From positions 1 through 43,455 of the forward strand of contig CANAZG010000016.1 of NCBI GenBank assembly GCA_947365965.1: a stretch of 43,455 nucleotides of DNA, given 5' to 3'. Shown here piece by piece: positions 8,018-15,780 of the stretch. This DNA is from an uncultured Clostridia bacterium (GTDB taxonomy: Bacteria; Bacillota; Clostridia; Oscillospirales; Oscillospiraceae). The translations under genes were made by a program, and so were the position numbers. Below the pieces are notes generated by a model. It ran no database searches and was not told where the DNA came from. It saw only the letters and a list, made by a program, of their open reading frames with translations. Numbering within the stretch: the first letter of the stretch is position 1; each line of letters opens with the position of its first letter.

Positions 8018-8890
8018 ATGAAAAAGGAATACAAGGAGCTGTTCGATCAGGTTCACGCCTCCCCAGCCCTGAGAACGGAGGTATTGACCATGAAGGAGAG
8101 ACACACGCGGCGGAGAAGGGTTCCGGGGGCGGCGCTGATCGCGGCGCTGCTGGTGGCGGCGCTGGCGGGCACGGCCCTGGCCGCCGGGGCCATGGGGCTG
8201 GTCCACGCGGATTTTATGGACCTGGGGCTTCTCACCAACGGCGAGCACAAGGAGGGCCTTCTGGCCCGGGGCGAGGTGGAGCCCCGGACCCTGTCGGAGC
8301 GGGCCCTGGAGCGGGTCACCGGCAAGGAGGACACCTGGATCTTTGACTCCCTGGAGGAGGCGGAGGACTTCCTGGGTCTGGAGATTGCCGACAACGGCGT
8401 ATTGGACCAGATGGAGGCGATTCCCTCCACCGCCTGCCGCAGCAACAGCGCGGAGACGATCACAGGCGGCTGTCTGGTGGATGTGACGGCCGATCCGCTG
8501 GGGGGCCAGTGGGTCCCCAGGACCCTGCGGATCTTCAACGCCTATATGGGGGAGCACGGCGCGTTCTTCCAGTCCGCCGAGGTGAAGGCGGCCCACCCCA
8601 ACCGCTGGCTGGAGGAGGACGATCCCGCCCTGGCCATGCCCACCCCGGACGGAGGCCTGGAGGTGGAGGACTACGTCACCCCCAGAGGCCTGGAGGTGAA
8701 GATCGTGAAGAACAGCTATACCCATCTGGGCGGCGTGCCCGGCGATTATTGCAGCTATGACGCCTTCTTCGTCCTCAACAACACCTTCTTTGACCTGTAT
8801 ACCAGCGTGGGCCAGGGGGAACAGTTCTATTTCAAGGACGCGGAGCTGGCTCTGGCGGAAATGAAGACCATCCTGGACGGGTACCAATGA
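8018..8890 (+). CDS. Single-pass membrane protein, probable anti-sigma partner
   Basis: This 290-residue protein has a roughly 35-residue basic cytoplasmic N-terminus ending in HTRRRRVPG, one hydrophobic segment (about residues 37-60, AALIAALLVAALAGTALAAG), and a large outer domain of about 230 residues. The outer part has LEEAEDFLGLEIADN, a motif resembling the pattern seen in extracellular domains of clostridial anti-sigma proteins, and a cysteine pair. GGAGGAATAGACC precedes the ATG. No zinc motif is present, so it is not of the same type as the protein at 732. Function as the regulator of the sigma factor at 7544 is inferred from the tight spacing and topology, not from a named domain. 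Confidence 0.75.
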   Translation: MKKEYKELFDQVHASPALRTEVLTMKERHTRRRRVPGAALIAALLVAALAGTALAAGAMGLVHADFMDLGLLTNGEHKEGLLARGEVEPRTLSERALERVTGKEDTWIFDSLEEAEDFLGLEIADNGVLDQMEAIPSTACRSNSAETITGGCLVDVTADPLGGQWVPRTLRIFNAYMGEHGAFFQSAEVKAAHPNRWLEEDDPALAMPTPDGGLEVEDYVTPRGLEVKIVKNSYTHLGGVPGDYCSYDAFFVLNNTFFDLYTSVGQGEQFYFKDAELALAEMKTILDGYQ

Positions 8891-8897
8891 AGCGGGC

Positions 8898-9000
8898 CTT
8901 CTTTTCTTTGTGAACAAAGAAAAGAAGCAAAAGAAAAACTTTATTCCCCATAGAACAGCTGCCGGCAACTGTGCAAGGGCCTCTAAAGTTCTTTTTGTTT
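8898..9000. repeat. A/T-rich dispersed palindrome, copy B, with outer inverted repeat
   Basis: CTTCTTTTCTTTGT (8898-8911) and ACAAAGAAAAGAAG (8914-8927) form a perfect 14-bp stem with a GA loop, starting seven bases after the stop codon. Next to it AAAAGAAAAACTTTA (8929-8943) is repeated inverted as TAAAGTTCTTTTTGTTT (8984-9000), giving a two-stem structure. It is the best-formed member of the four-copy family in this window and may terminate transcription from the gene at 8018. Confidence 0.72.
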
Positions 9001-9103
9001 CCCTGGTTTGTCAAGTGAAATGCAACAATCTCTGACGAGGGAAACAGTCGCTAGGAGAATGAAGTGGACCACAAGTTTAATCCCCAGGTCCCTGAATCGA
9101 AAC

Positions 9104-9136
9104 GAGGAGCGCCCCCTTCTGCGGGGAGCGCTCCTC
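9104..9136 (-). terminator. Probable terminator of the sensor-kinase gene
   Basis: GAGGAGCGC (9104-9112) pairs with GCGCTCCTC (9128-9136), and the stem continues with CCC/GGG past one mismatch. On the minus strand it comes seven bases after the kinase stop and is followed by CGTTTCGATT, a weak T-run. The 9001-9103 stretch otherwise shows nothing I can assign. Confidence 0.6.
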
Positions 9137-9142
9137 AATTAT

Positions 9143-10444
9143 TTACCCTTTTCGCTGCCGTCCGCCGCCGTTCGGCGAGGGAAAGAGGACCGCCTGTAAT
9201 GTAAAGCGCTCCTCCTCCCACCGGCACCGCAGCAGCCCGTCATACTTGTCCGCCACGGACCGGACGCTCCGCAGGCCCAGGCCGTGGCCCTCCTTCCGGG
9301 GCGGGAGGGGCATCCCATCCCGGTCCAGTTCCACCGGCCGGGGACAGTCATTGCTGATGGAGAGGAGCAGACGCTGGTTCTCAGTGAGCTCCAGAGACAG
9401 GGCGATGTGCCGGTCCTCCCGGACACTTTCTCGGCAGGCGTGAATCGCGTTTTCCAGGGTATTGGCCAGCATGATGCACAGATCCATCTCCTCGCAAGGC
9501 AGCTCCTCCGGGATGCGCACCGACGCCTTCACCGGACAGCCGGACTCCTCCGCCTGGGCGATATAGGCAGTGAGCACCGCGTTGACAGCGCTGTTGGCGC
9601 ACCATGCGTCCTGGCTGAGGCTGGCGATCTTTCCGCTCAGCTGCCGGACATACTGCCGGGCGCTGTCCATGTCACCCTTCTGGAGCATCTCCTCCAGAAT
9701 GACCAGATGGTGGCGCATATCGTGGCGGTAGATGCGCCCGATCTCCACCTTCCGGCAGATGGCGCTGTATTCCTGGCGCTGGAGCTCCATCTGCCGGGTG
9801 CTCTCGTTGACCTGCATCTGCCGCCAGAGGGAGCGCAGAATGGTCAGATAGGTCAGCGGCATCAGCAGCAGCACCAGCAGAATCCGCGCTATGCCCGCAG
9901 GCCCCGGCATAGGCGTGTCCACAGGCACTGAGGTGAACATAATCAGCAGGTAGTAGGTCCCACCGACGGCCGTAAAGAGCCACCAGGTGCCGCTGTTGAG
10001 CTTTCTCTGAAGCTCCATATAGGGTTGGCGGAAATTGCGCCAGAAAAAGGCCTCCACTACGGGGAACACCAGCAGCCGGGTAACCAGCAGCACCACATAG
10101 CCCCCGCCGGCCAGCCGGTCCAGGAAGTTTGTGATTTGCATCAGCCAGAAGCATATGGTGTCCGTCAGACAGAAGAGAAAAAAGAGCCGGCCATCCCGGT
10201 ACCTGGACAGGGCAAAGCCGATGAGCAGGGAGGGAATGGTGCAGGTAAAAAAGGAGATGCCCATGATGATGCCGTGGCCCATCCAGAGCATGGCCCCCAC
10301 GTTCACAATCAGCAGGGCGCTCGTGCCCAGAAAGCCAGCCAGCAGCGTCACCCTCTGGGAGTACCGCGGCTCAAAGAGGATGAAAAACAGGGCCACCATA
10401 TGGAGTATGGACCACAGATAGGAGATATCCCGCAGGACTGTCAC
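9143..10444 (-). CDS. GHKL-family membrane sensor histidine kinase
   Basis: This 433-residue protein has six or so hydrophobic segments in its first 205 residues, then a coiled linker (MQVNESTRQMELQRQEYSAI) and a cytoplasmic kinase. The phosphoacceptor region RHDMRHHLVILEEML lies near residue 241, with LCIMLANTLENAIHAC (N-box, near residue 325) and EGHGLGLRSVRSVADKY (G-box) closing the ATPase domain. This is the layout of AgrC/VirS-like GHKL kinases that pair with LytTR response regulators and often sense peptides. No response regulator is next to it. Translation starts at a GTG with GGAGGAGAATACT before it. It lies 79 bases downstream of the SulP gene on the same strand, so both could share a transcript. 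Its ligand is unknown. Confidence 0.9.
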   Translation of the reverse strand: MTVLRDISYLWSILHMVALFFILFEPRYSQRVTLLAGFLGTSALLIVNVGAMLWMGHGIIMGISFFTCTIPSLLIGFALSRYRDGRLFFLFCLTDTICFWLMQITNFLDRLAGGGYVVLLVTRLLVFPVVEAFFWRNFRQPYMELQRKLNSGTWWLFTAVGGTYYLLIMFTSVPVDTPMPGPAGIARILLVLLLMPLTYLTILRSLWRQMQVNESTRQMELQRQEYSAICRKVEIGRIYRHDMRHHLVILEEMLQKGDMDSARQYVRQLSGKIASLSQDAWCANSAVNAVLTAYIAQAEESGCPVKASVRIPEELPCEEMDLCIMLANTLENAIHACRESVREDRHIALSLELTENQRLLLSISNDCPRPVELDRDGMPLPPRKEGHGLGLRSVRSVADKYDGLLRCRWEEERFTLQAVLFPSPNGGGRQRKG

Positions 10445-10523
10445 AGTATTCTCCTCCTTTTCTCATATGCGCCCGCAGGGGACATGCCGTCCCCAGGGCG
10501 CGGAATCCCTGTGAAAGGGGGCG

Positions 10524-12167
10524 TTAGTGGCTTTGGACCGCAGTTCCCAGCTCCGCAGCCCGTTCCAGGGCCGCGTCAATGTTGGGCGCGAAGTTCTCCG
10601 CCCCTACCTGCTCGTAGAGGCCCGACTTCCGGAACACCGACATAGGCTGGGGGTTCACGTGGGAGAAGATCACCTGGATCCCCTTCTCCCTGCACTCCTG
10701 CCACAGCCGCTCCAGGCCGTTGAGGGCGGTGATGTCCATGGCCGGGACGGCGCGCATCCGCAGGATCAGCGCCCTGCCCTCCCGCTCTATGTGGGGAATC
10801 TTGTCCGCCGCGCCGAAAAACATGGGGCCGGTGATCTCGTAGACCATCACCTGGGGCGGCACGCTCTTGAACCGGCCCTGGCTGTCCCCGGCGTCCTCCA
10901 CGTACTCCCACTCCTTGACCACGGCCACGTCCGCCATCCGCCTCATAAACAGCAGGCAGGCCAGGGTCAGGCCCACCACAATGGCCACCACCAGATCAAA
11001 GACCACGGTGAGCAAAAACGTCACCGCCAGCACGGCCACGTCGCTCTTGGGCGAGCGCTTCACCACCTTCACCACTGTCCGCCAGCCGCTCATGTTGTAG
11101 GCCACCTGGAAGAGGATGGCGGCGATGCAGGGCATGGGGATCAGGGCCGCGTAGGGCATGAGCAGCACCAGCACCAGCAGCAGCACCGCAGCGTGGACCA
11201 TGCCCGCCACAGGGGAGCGGCCGCCGTTTTTGATGTTGGCCGCAGTCCGGGCAATGGCGCCGGTGGCGGGAATGCCCCCGAAGAGGGCGGAGGCGGCGTT
11301 GCCTATCCCCTGGGCCACCAGCTCCATGTTGGAGTTGTGGCGGGAGCCGATCATCTCGTCGGCCACCACGGCGGAGAGCAGGGACTCAATGGCCGCCAGC
11401 ACGGCGATGGTGAAGGCGTCCGGCAGCACCGCCGCCACCGTCTCATAGGAGACGGCGGGCAAGCTGAACCGGGGCGGGGCGCTGGAGATGACGTACAGGT
11501 CCCCGATGGTGTTCACCGGCAGGCTCAGGAGCTGGACTGCGGCGGCGGTGACCACGACCGCCGCCAGGGAGGCTGGAATCCTCTTGCTCACTTTTGGCCA
11601 GAGAATCAGGATGGCCAGGGCCAGACATCCCACCGCAGCGGCGGCGAGGTTCACGGTGCCGAAGGTGCGGACCACCTCCCCCAGCTTCTCCATGGTCTCC
11701 ACAGGGGCGTGGGTGAAGGTGAGGCCGAAGAAGTCCTTCAGCTGGCCGATGAGGATGGTGACGGCGATGCCGGCGGTGAAGCCGGTAGTGATGGTGTAGG
11801 GGATGAACTTAATCATGCTCCCCATCCGCAGCAGGCCCATGAGAACCAGGATGATCCCCGCCAGAATGGTGGCGACGGCCAGACCCTCCATGCCGCTGCG
11901 GGCCACGATCCCCGCCACAATGGTGGCAAAGGCGGCGGTGGGGCCGGCGATCTGCACCCTGCTGCCCCCCAGGGCGGAGATGAGGAAGCCGGCCACAATG
12001 GCGGTGTAGAGCCCCTGCTCTGGGGCTACGCCGGAGGCCAGGGCCAGGGCGATGGACAGGGGCAGGGCGATGATGGCGACGATTACGCCGGCGGTCAGGT
12101 CCTTGACAAGGTCCTGCCGGGTATAGCCCTTGAGGGTATGGATCAGCTGGGGCGTCAGATCTTTCAT
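10524..12167 (-). CDS. SulP-family anion transporter with STAS domain
   Basis: This 547-residue protein is a SLC26/SulP secondary transporter. Twelve to fourteen membrane segments fill residues about 20-425, including the family block PLSIALALASGVAPEQGLYTAI and the GSRVQIAGPTAAFATIVAG segment. A cytoplasmic STAS domain follows (about 435-547) with the PAMDITALNGLERLWQEC motif. Family members move sulfate, bicarbonate or dicarboxylates; the substrate cannot be chosen from sequence. The frame is open ten codons further upstream, but the ATG at 12167 has GGAGGAGAGATACC and a good promoter in front, so it is preferred. A sensor kinase gene follows 79 bases downstream. Confidence 0.93.
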   Translation of the reverse strand: MKDLTPQLIHTLKGYTRQDLVKDLTAGVIVAIIALPLSIALALASGVAPEQGLYTAIVAGFLISALGGSRVQIAGPTAAFATIVAGIVARSGMEGLAVATILAGIILVLMGLLRMGSMIKFIPYTITTGFTAGIAVTILIGQLKDFFGLTFTHAPVETMEKLGEVVRTFGTVNLAAAAVGCLALAILILWPKVSKRIPASLAAVVVTAAAVQLLSLPVNTIGDLYVISSAPPRFSLPAVSYETVAAVLPDAFTIAVLAAIESLLSAVVADEMIGSRHNSNMELVAQGIGNAASALFGGIPATGAIARTAANIKNGGRSPVAGMVHAAVLLLVLVLLMPYAALIPMPCIAAILFQVAYNMSGWRTVVKVVKRSPKSDVAVLAVTFLLTVVFDLVVAIVVGLTLACLLFMRRMADVAVVKEWEYVEDAGDSQGRFKSVPPQVMVYEITGPMFFGAADKIPHIEREGRALILRMRAVPAMDITALNGLERLWQECREKGIQVIFSHVNPQPMSVFRKSGLYEQVGAENFAPNIDAALERAAELGTAVQSH

Positions 12168-12197
12168 GGTATCTCTCCTCCCGTTTTCTCTACACAC

Positions 12198-12226
12198 ATG
12201 ATACGCGATGGGGCAAAAGAAGGCAA
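12198..12226 (-). promoter_or_regulatory. Sigma-A type promoter of the SulP gene
   Basis: On the minus strand TTGCCT (12226-12221) and TATCAT (12203-12198) are separated by 17 bases, 31 bases before the SulP start. Confidence 0.6.
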
Positions 12227-12536
12227 GTCCCTTTCAGGAGAAAAGGGGCGCCTCTCACCTTTGTCCGCAGCAGACGCCGGGACCGTGCTTGCGCAGGTAG
12301 CGCTTATCCAGCAGCGCCTGCTCCCCGCTGTTTGATTGGCGGGCCCGGCGGTATCGTCTTTCCCAGGCCCATAACCCCATTAAAGACGATTTTCTGCATA
12401 AAGTCAATAGATTTTCTTCCATTCCGGGGCCAAAATTCCTGTTCCGCCCCGCCCTGGGGCGCGGGGACCCGGGAACCCGGTTATGTTTCGCCGCCCATGA
12501 GCCGATAAATAGAGTAACAGAAAGGGGGCGCTTGGA
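12227..12536. other. Gap between the SulP promoter and the flagellin-like gene
   Basis: This 310-base stretch holds no supported gene. A minus-strand frame of 41 codons (12255-12380), rich in Arg and ending in VCCGQR, lacks a ribosome binding site and is not called. Short GC palindromes occur near 12448-12480, such as CCCGGGAACCCGG. AGAAAGGGGGCGCTTGGA at the right end is the ribosome binding site region of the gene at 12537. No clear promoter was seen. Confidence 0.5.
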
Positions 12537-15500
12537 ATGAGCGAGCTGAGCATCCGCAGAGACCGGGAGCTCTCCGCGGCCCGATACCGGGCGGCGGAAA
12601 AGACAGAGAAGACGGAGACCACGGAGAAGGCCGCGGGCAGCGGCCCGGTCCGGGAGAAAACGCCGGGCTTCACCCTCTCGGAGACCCTGCGCCAGCTGCT
12701 GGCCGGCAGCAGCCGGACGGAGAGCCAGATCCGGGAGAGCCGCAGGACCCTCCAGTCCGGCGAGGCCCTGCTGGCGGAGGTCCAGGAGAACCTCTCCCGC
12801 ATAGAGAAGGTGGCCCGGGAGGCCGCCGGGGAGGGGGAGATGGACCGGGACGCCCTCCAGGCCCAGCTGGACAAGCTGCGGCAGGAGATTGACCGGATCA
12901 TGCACAGCGCCTCCGGCGGCGGGAACCTATTTCTGGACGGGGAGGACGGCGCTCTGCTCCCCGGCGGCGAGATCCTGCCCAGCTGGCTGACCCAGGGGGC
13001 CGATTCTCTCACCCCGGACCAGCTTCTGGCCGCCCTGGGCCTTGATAAGAACGCCAGCGGCGCGGACCTGCTGGCCGCCATCAAGAACAGCTCCCTGGAC
13101 GGCCCCGCAGGCCGTCTGGCGGCCCTGTACCTGGGGGCGGTGATCGCAGGGAACGGGGAGATCCGCATGGACATGGCCCTGGAGGGGCTGCGGCAGCTGA
13201 TGGAGCGGGTAGCCCAGGGGGTTCCGGCGGATCAGGCGGTGAATGAGCTTACCGGAGGAACCTTTGCCAGTCTGGCCGACTTCCAGAGCCAGTTCACCGG
13301 CGGCACGGCCCCGGGCCTGGAGGCGTTTCTGACAAACCTCCTGCTCACCGGGGAGGGGGACCTCCTCCTGGAGCTCCCCGCCCTTCCGCCCCTTATGTTA
13401 GGGCTGGATGGGCTGGAGGGGATGAACCTGGATCTCCTCATGAACCTCCTCACCCCCTCCGGCGACGCGGACGGCGTCCCCTCCGATCCTGCCGCCAGCG
13501 GGGCCGATACGGCCCCGGTCCCCCCGGAGGAGCCCGGCCCCGCCGGCAGCGCCCTGGCGGCGGCAGCGGGAGAGCCCCTGCCCTCCCTGGAGGTGGGCTC
13601 CCTCCGGGTGTGGGGACAGGACCTCTCCGGGGTGTCCCTGGGGAAAGATGGCGTGCTGGTGGTGGCCGGACAGGGGGACGTGACCCTGGAGAGCACGGGC
13701 CAGGAAGGGCCCCCTGTCCGGCTGGCCGGCTCCGGGACCGTCACCCTCCGAAACGTCTCCGTCCCCCTGCTGACCGCGGAGGGCAGAGAGGTCCGGCTGG
13801 CCGGCGCGGGGGAAAATTCCCTTCAGACGGTCCGGCTGAGCCCGGGGACGGTCCTCACCCTGGAGGGGGGCGGATTTCTCCGTATGGGGGCCCTGGAGGC
13901 CGCTCCCACCGCCCTGCTCCGCCTCCGGCCCGGCGCGGCGGCGGAGGTGCGGCAGGGGGAGGAGACCCTGGGCGAGGTGAAAATCCCCGTGGTCCTGGAG
14001 GGTCCCGCCTCCCTGGCGGCCCGGACGGAGCAGGCCAGGGACGGTCAGGGCAGGAGCCTGAACCCTGTGGACCTCATCTGGAAGACCCTGCTGCCGGGCT
14101 GGAGCGCCGTCACCGCCCTGGCGGTGGACGGCCGGCAGGTGAAAACCCATCTCCCCGGCGGCGAGCTGCCGGCCCTGGTGCGGCTGTGGCTGTGCAAGGG
14201 GGACCAGGGTCATCCGATCCACGCCCTCACCCTCTGGGGCCGGGACCGCGCCGGCGAGACCAGGACCCGGTACGCCTACCTCCGCTGGAACCAGCGGGCG
14301 GGGTCCTTCCAGGAGACCCATATGTACCCCAACCCCTTCACAGTCACCGGCGGCGAGGAGGACCGGGACTGGGTGTATGAGGAGGAGACCCAGACCCTGC
14401 GAATCCTCTCCAACCAGGTGACCGCCCTGTCCGGCGGTGCGGGGACCGACGCAGGCCGGACGCCCTTCACCGGCCGGGTCGCCCTGGCCGACGGCATCGG
14501 CAGCCTGGAGCTGACCCTGGGGGGCGTGGTGTGCCGGGCTGCCGCCGGCAGAGCCTTTGCCCTGGGCCGGGAGAACAGCGCAACCCTGCTGCTCCAGAGC
14601 GGGACCGGCAGCGTCTTTGAGAGCGGACCGGGCTGCGCCGGCATCTCCCTGGGGGACGGCTCCACCCTGCGCATTGACCAGGACGGCTCCCCCGGCAGCC
14701 GGGGGAGCTCCGACGGCGCTCTCACCGCCGCGGGGGGAGCCGGCGGCGCGGGCATCGGCAGGGACCGTGGCCCCAGCCGGGATCGGAGCGCCCAAATCCA
14801 CATCCGGGGCGGCGTCATCACCGCCCTGGGGGCCGGGGGCGGCGCGGGCATCGGCAGCGGCCGGAGCAGCCCCATGGGGCCCATCGTCATTACCGGCGGC
14901 GTTATCAACGCCGTGGGCGGACCCGGGGGCGGCGCGGGCATCGGCGGGGCCCTGGCCGCGCCGGTGGGGGACATCAGCATCCGGGGCGGAACGGTCTCCG
15001 CCTCCGCCGCCGATCAGGCCGCCGCCATCGGGGCGGGGGTCCAGGGGGCCTGCGGGGACATCCTCATCACCGGCACCGCCCGGATCGTCAAAGCCCTGGG
15101 GGGCAACCCCGGGGCGGACATCGGGGCCTGCCTCTTCGGCGGGTGCGGGCAGGTGCTCATCTCCGGCGGCGCGGACATCGGCAGCGCCAAGCCCTGGACC
15201 AAGACCGGCATCTCCCTGGAGATGGGGGCCGACACGGCTACCCTGCCCCAGTTCCGCCTGTCCGCCAAGTCCCTCCGGCTGGACGGCCTCTCCGTGTCCA
15301 CTCGGGAGCAGGCCCGGGCCGCCCGGCGGACCGTGGAGCTGGACCGGCGGTGGGTGTCCCGGATTCAGGACGCCTACGGCGCGCTCTACGGCCAGCTGGA
15401 GCAGAGCTTCAGCGGCCTCTACGGCGGCCAGCCGGAGGGCCCGGTGCGGGACAGCGCCTCCGCCGGCGCGCTGGTGACGGATATGCGCCAGTCCATCCTT

Positions 15501-15572
15501 CAGGAGTCCGCCCACGTCATCCGCACCCACAGCCGGCGGACCAAGGAGTGTGTGTGGCAATTGCTGTGGTGA
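12537..15572 (+). CDS. Flagellin-end-like protein with large beta-repeat core (1011 residues)
   Basis: Residues about 44-135 align by eye with the flagellin N-terminal helical domain: TLSETLRQLLAG matches the ISEKMR-type helix, TLQSGEALLAEVQENLSRI matches the LQTAEGALNEVHDILQRM helix, and ALQAQLDKLRQEIDRI with the following FLDG matches the ALQxEIDQLxxEIDRI...LLDG signature. The last 85 residues resemble the C-terminal flagellin helices (VSRIQDAYGALYGQLEQSF; SAGALVTDMRQSILQES). The usual MRINxN start is replaced by a charged 43-residue leader, and the very end is basic and Trp-rich. The 780-residue core contains beta-rich segments and, at about 731-885, five glycine-rich repeats with GGGAGIG and xIRGGxI motifs that suggest a beta-solenoid. 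No signal peptide is present. No other flagellar gene lies in the window. Whether it is secreted as a filament subunit is unknown. Confidence 0.8.
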   Translation: MSELSIRRDRELSAARYRAAEKTEKTETTEKAAGSGPVREKTPGFTLSETLRQLLAGSSRTESQIRESRRTLQSGEALLAEVQENLSRIEKVAREAAGEGEMDRDALQAQLDKLRQEIDRIMHSASGGGNLFLDGEDGALLPGGEILPSWLTQGADSLTPDQLLAALGLDKNASGADLLAAIKNSSLDGPAGRLAALYLGAVIAGNGEIRMDMALEGLRQLMERVAQGVPADQAVNELTGGTFASLADFQSQFTGGTAPGLEAFLTNLLLTGEGDLLLELPALPPLMLGLDGLEGMNLDLLMNLLTPSGDADGVPSDPAASGADTAPVPPEEPGPAGSALAAAAGEPLPSLEVGSLRVWGQDLSGVSLGKDGVLVVAGQGDVTLESTGQEGPPVRLAGSGTVTLRNVSVPLLTAEGREVRLAGAGENSLQTVRLSPGTVLTLEGGGFLRMGALEAAPTALLRLRPGAAAEVRQGEETLGEVKIPVVLEGPASLAARTEQARDGQGRSLNPVDLIWKTLLPGWSAVTALAVDGRQVKTHLPGGELPALVRLWLCKGDQGHPIHALTLWGRDRAGETRTRYAYLRWNQRAGSFQETHMYPNPFTVTGGEEDRDWVYEEETQTLRILSNQVTALSGGAGTDAGRTPFTGRVALADGIGSLELTLGGVVCRAAAGRAFALGRENSATLLLQSGTGSVFESGPGCAGISLGDGSTLRIDQDGSPGSRGSSDGALTAAGGAGGAGIGRDRGPSRDRSAQIHIRGGVITALGAGGGAGIGSGRSSPMGPIVITGGVINAVGGPGGGAGIGGALAAPVGDISIRGGTVSASAADQAAAIGAGVQGACGDILITGTARIVKALGGNPGADIGACLFGGCGQVLISGGADIGSAKPWTKTGISLEMGADTATLPQFRLSAKSLRLDGLSVSTREQARAARRTVELDRRWVSRIQDAYGALYGQLEQSFSGLYGGQPEGPVRDSASAGALVTDMRQSILQESAHVIRTHSRRTKECVWQLLW
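14727..15190 (+). repeat. Degenerate glycine-rich coding repeats (GAGIG type)
   Basis: Inside the gene at 12537, about five units of 30-35 codons repeat the pattern [beta strand]-GG-x-[VI]-x-A-x-G-G-x-G-GAGIG. Successive copies drift to AAAIG and GADIG. Regular turns of this kind are typical of right-handed beta-solenoids. The DNA copies are diverged rather than identical. Confidence 0.65.
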
Positions 15573-15580
15573 CTGAAAAA

Positions 15581-15607
15581 CGCCCCCAAGGGGGCGCGGC
15601 CGCTTTT
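15581..15607 (+). terminator. Terminator of the flagellin-like gene
   Basis: CGCCCCC (15581-15587) and GGGGGCG (15590-15596) form a stem around AA, nine bases after the stop, followed by CGGCCG and a TTTT run. A second hairpin lies at 15626. Confidence 0.65.
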
Positions 15608-15625
15608 GATCCATGGAATTAAGAC

Positions 15626-15663
15626 ATAGAAAACCGGGGCGCCCAGGCGTCCCGGTTTTCTAT
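15626..15663. terminator. Strong hairpin with 13-bp perfect stem, possible bidirectional terminator
   Basis: ATAGAAAACCGGG (15626-15638) and CCCGGTTTTCTAT (15651-15663) form a perfect stem around a 12-base loop that can itself pair partly (GCGCC/GGCGT). The TTTTC arm gives the T-rich side for the plus strand. It lies between two genes pointing toward each other. Confidence 0.6.
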
Positions 15664-15682
15664 CGTTTGGAGGATCAGATGA

Positions 15683-15710
15683 AAAAGAAGTCTTGTCACT
15701 TGCAAGACCT
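15683..15710 (-). terminator. Terminator of the ABC cluster
   Basis: On the minus strand GTCTTG and CAAGAC form a stem around CAAGTGA (15708 down to 15690), followed by TTCTTTTTC. It lies about 75 bases after the ATPase stop codon, at the end of the long minus-strand cluster. Confidence 0.65.
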
Positions 15711-15724
15711 ACTATACCCTGGAA

Positions 15725-15757
15725 TTGTTACGAAATCCAGCACAGTTTGTTACGAAA
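15725..15757. repeat. Direct repeat TTGTTACGAAA, two copies, 22-bp register
   Basis: Identical 11-base copies lie at 15725-15735 and 15747-15757, starting 22 bases apart (two helical turns). They lie between the ATPase gene end and its terminator, in A/T-rich DNA. A protein-binding site or a 3'-UTR feature is possible; function unknown. Confidence 0.5.
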
Positions 15758-15780
15758 GTATAAAATCTCATTTTCCTCCG

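Noticed and set aside
9060-9110. GTCC-rich stretch resembling a tRNA T-arm (TCCCTGAATCGAAACGA)
   Set aside because: No acceptor or anticodon stem could be folded around it, and the second half belongs to the kinase terminator.
9008-9199. Plus-strand 63-codon frame before the sensor kinase gene
   Set aside because: It overlaps the palindromic flank, the terminator and the kinase gene end, and shows no ribosome binding site or coding bias.
10527-12335. 602-residue plus-strand frame opposite the SulP gene
   Set aside because: His/Gly/Gln-rich antisense translation; the SulP protein on the other strand is unmistakable.
12255-12380. Minus-strand 41-codon frame in the SulP/flagellin-like gap
   Set aside because: Arg-rich product without ribosome binding site or promoter, and the parent frame is an extension of an antisense shadow.
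14727-15190. Possible CRISPR-like or tandem DNA repeat in the flagellin-like gene
   Set aside because: The repeats are diverged coding repeats with a protein-level period, not identical spaced DNA repeats.
13398-15614. 738-residue minus-strand frame opposite the flagellin-like gene
   Set aside because: Pro/Gly/Gln-rich antisense shadow; the plus-strand protein has structured flagellin-like ends and a good ribosome binding site.
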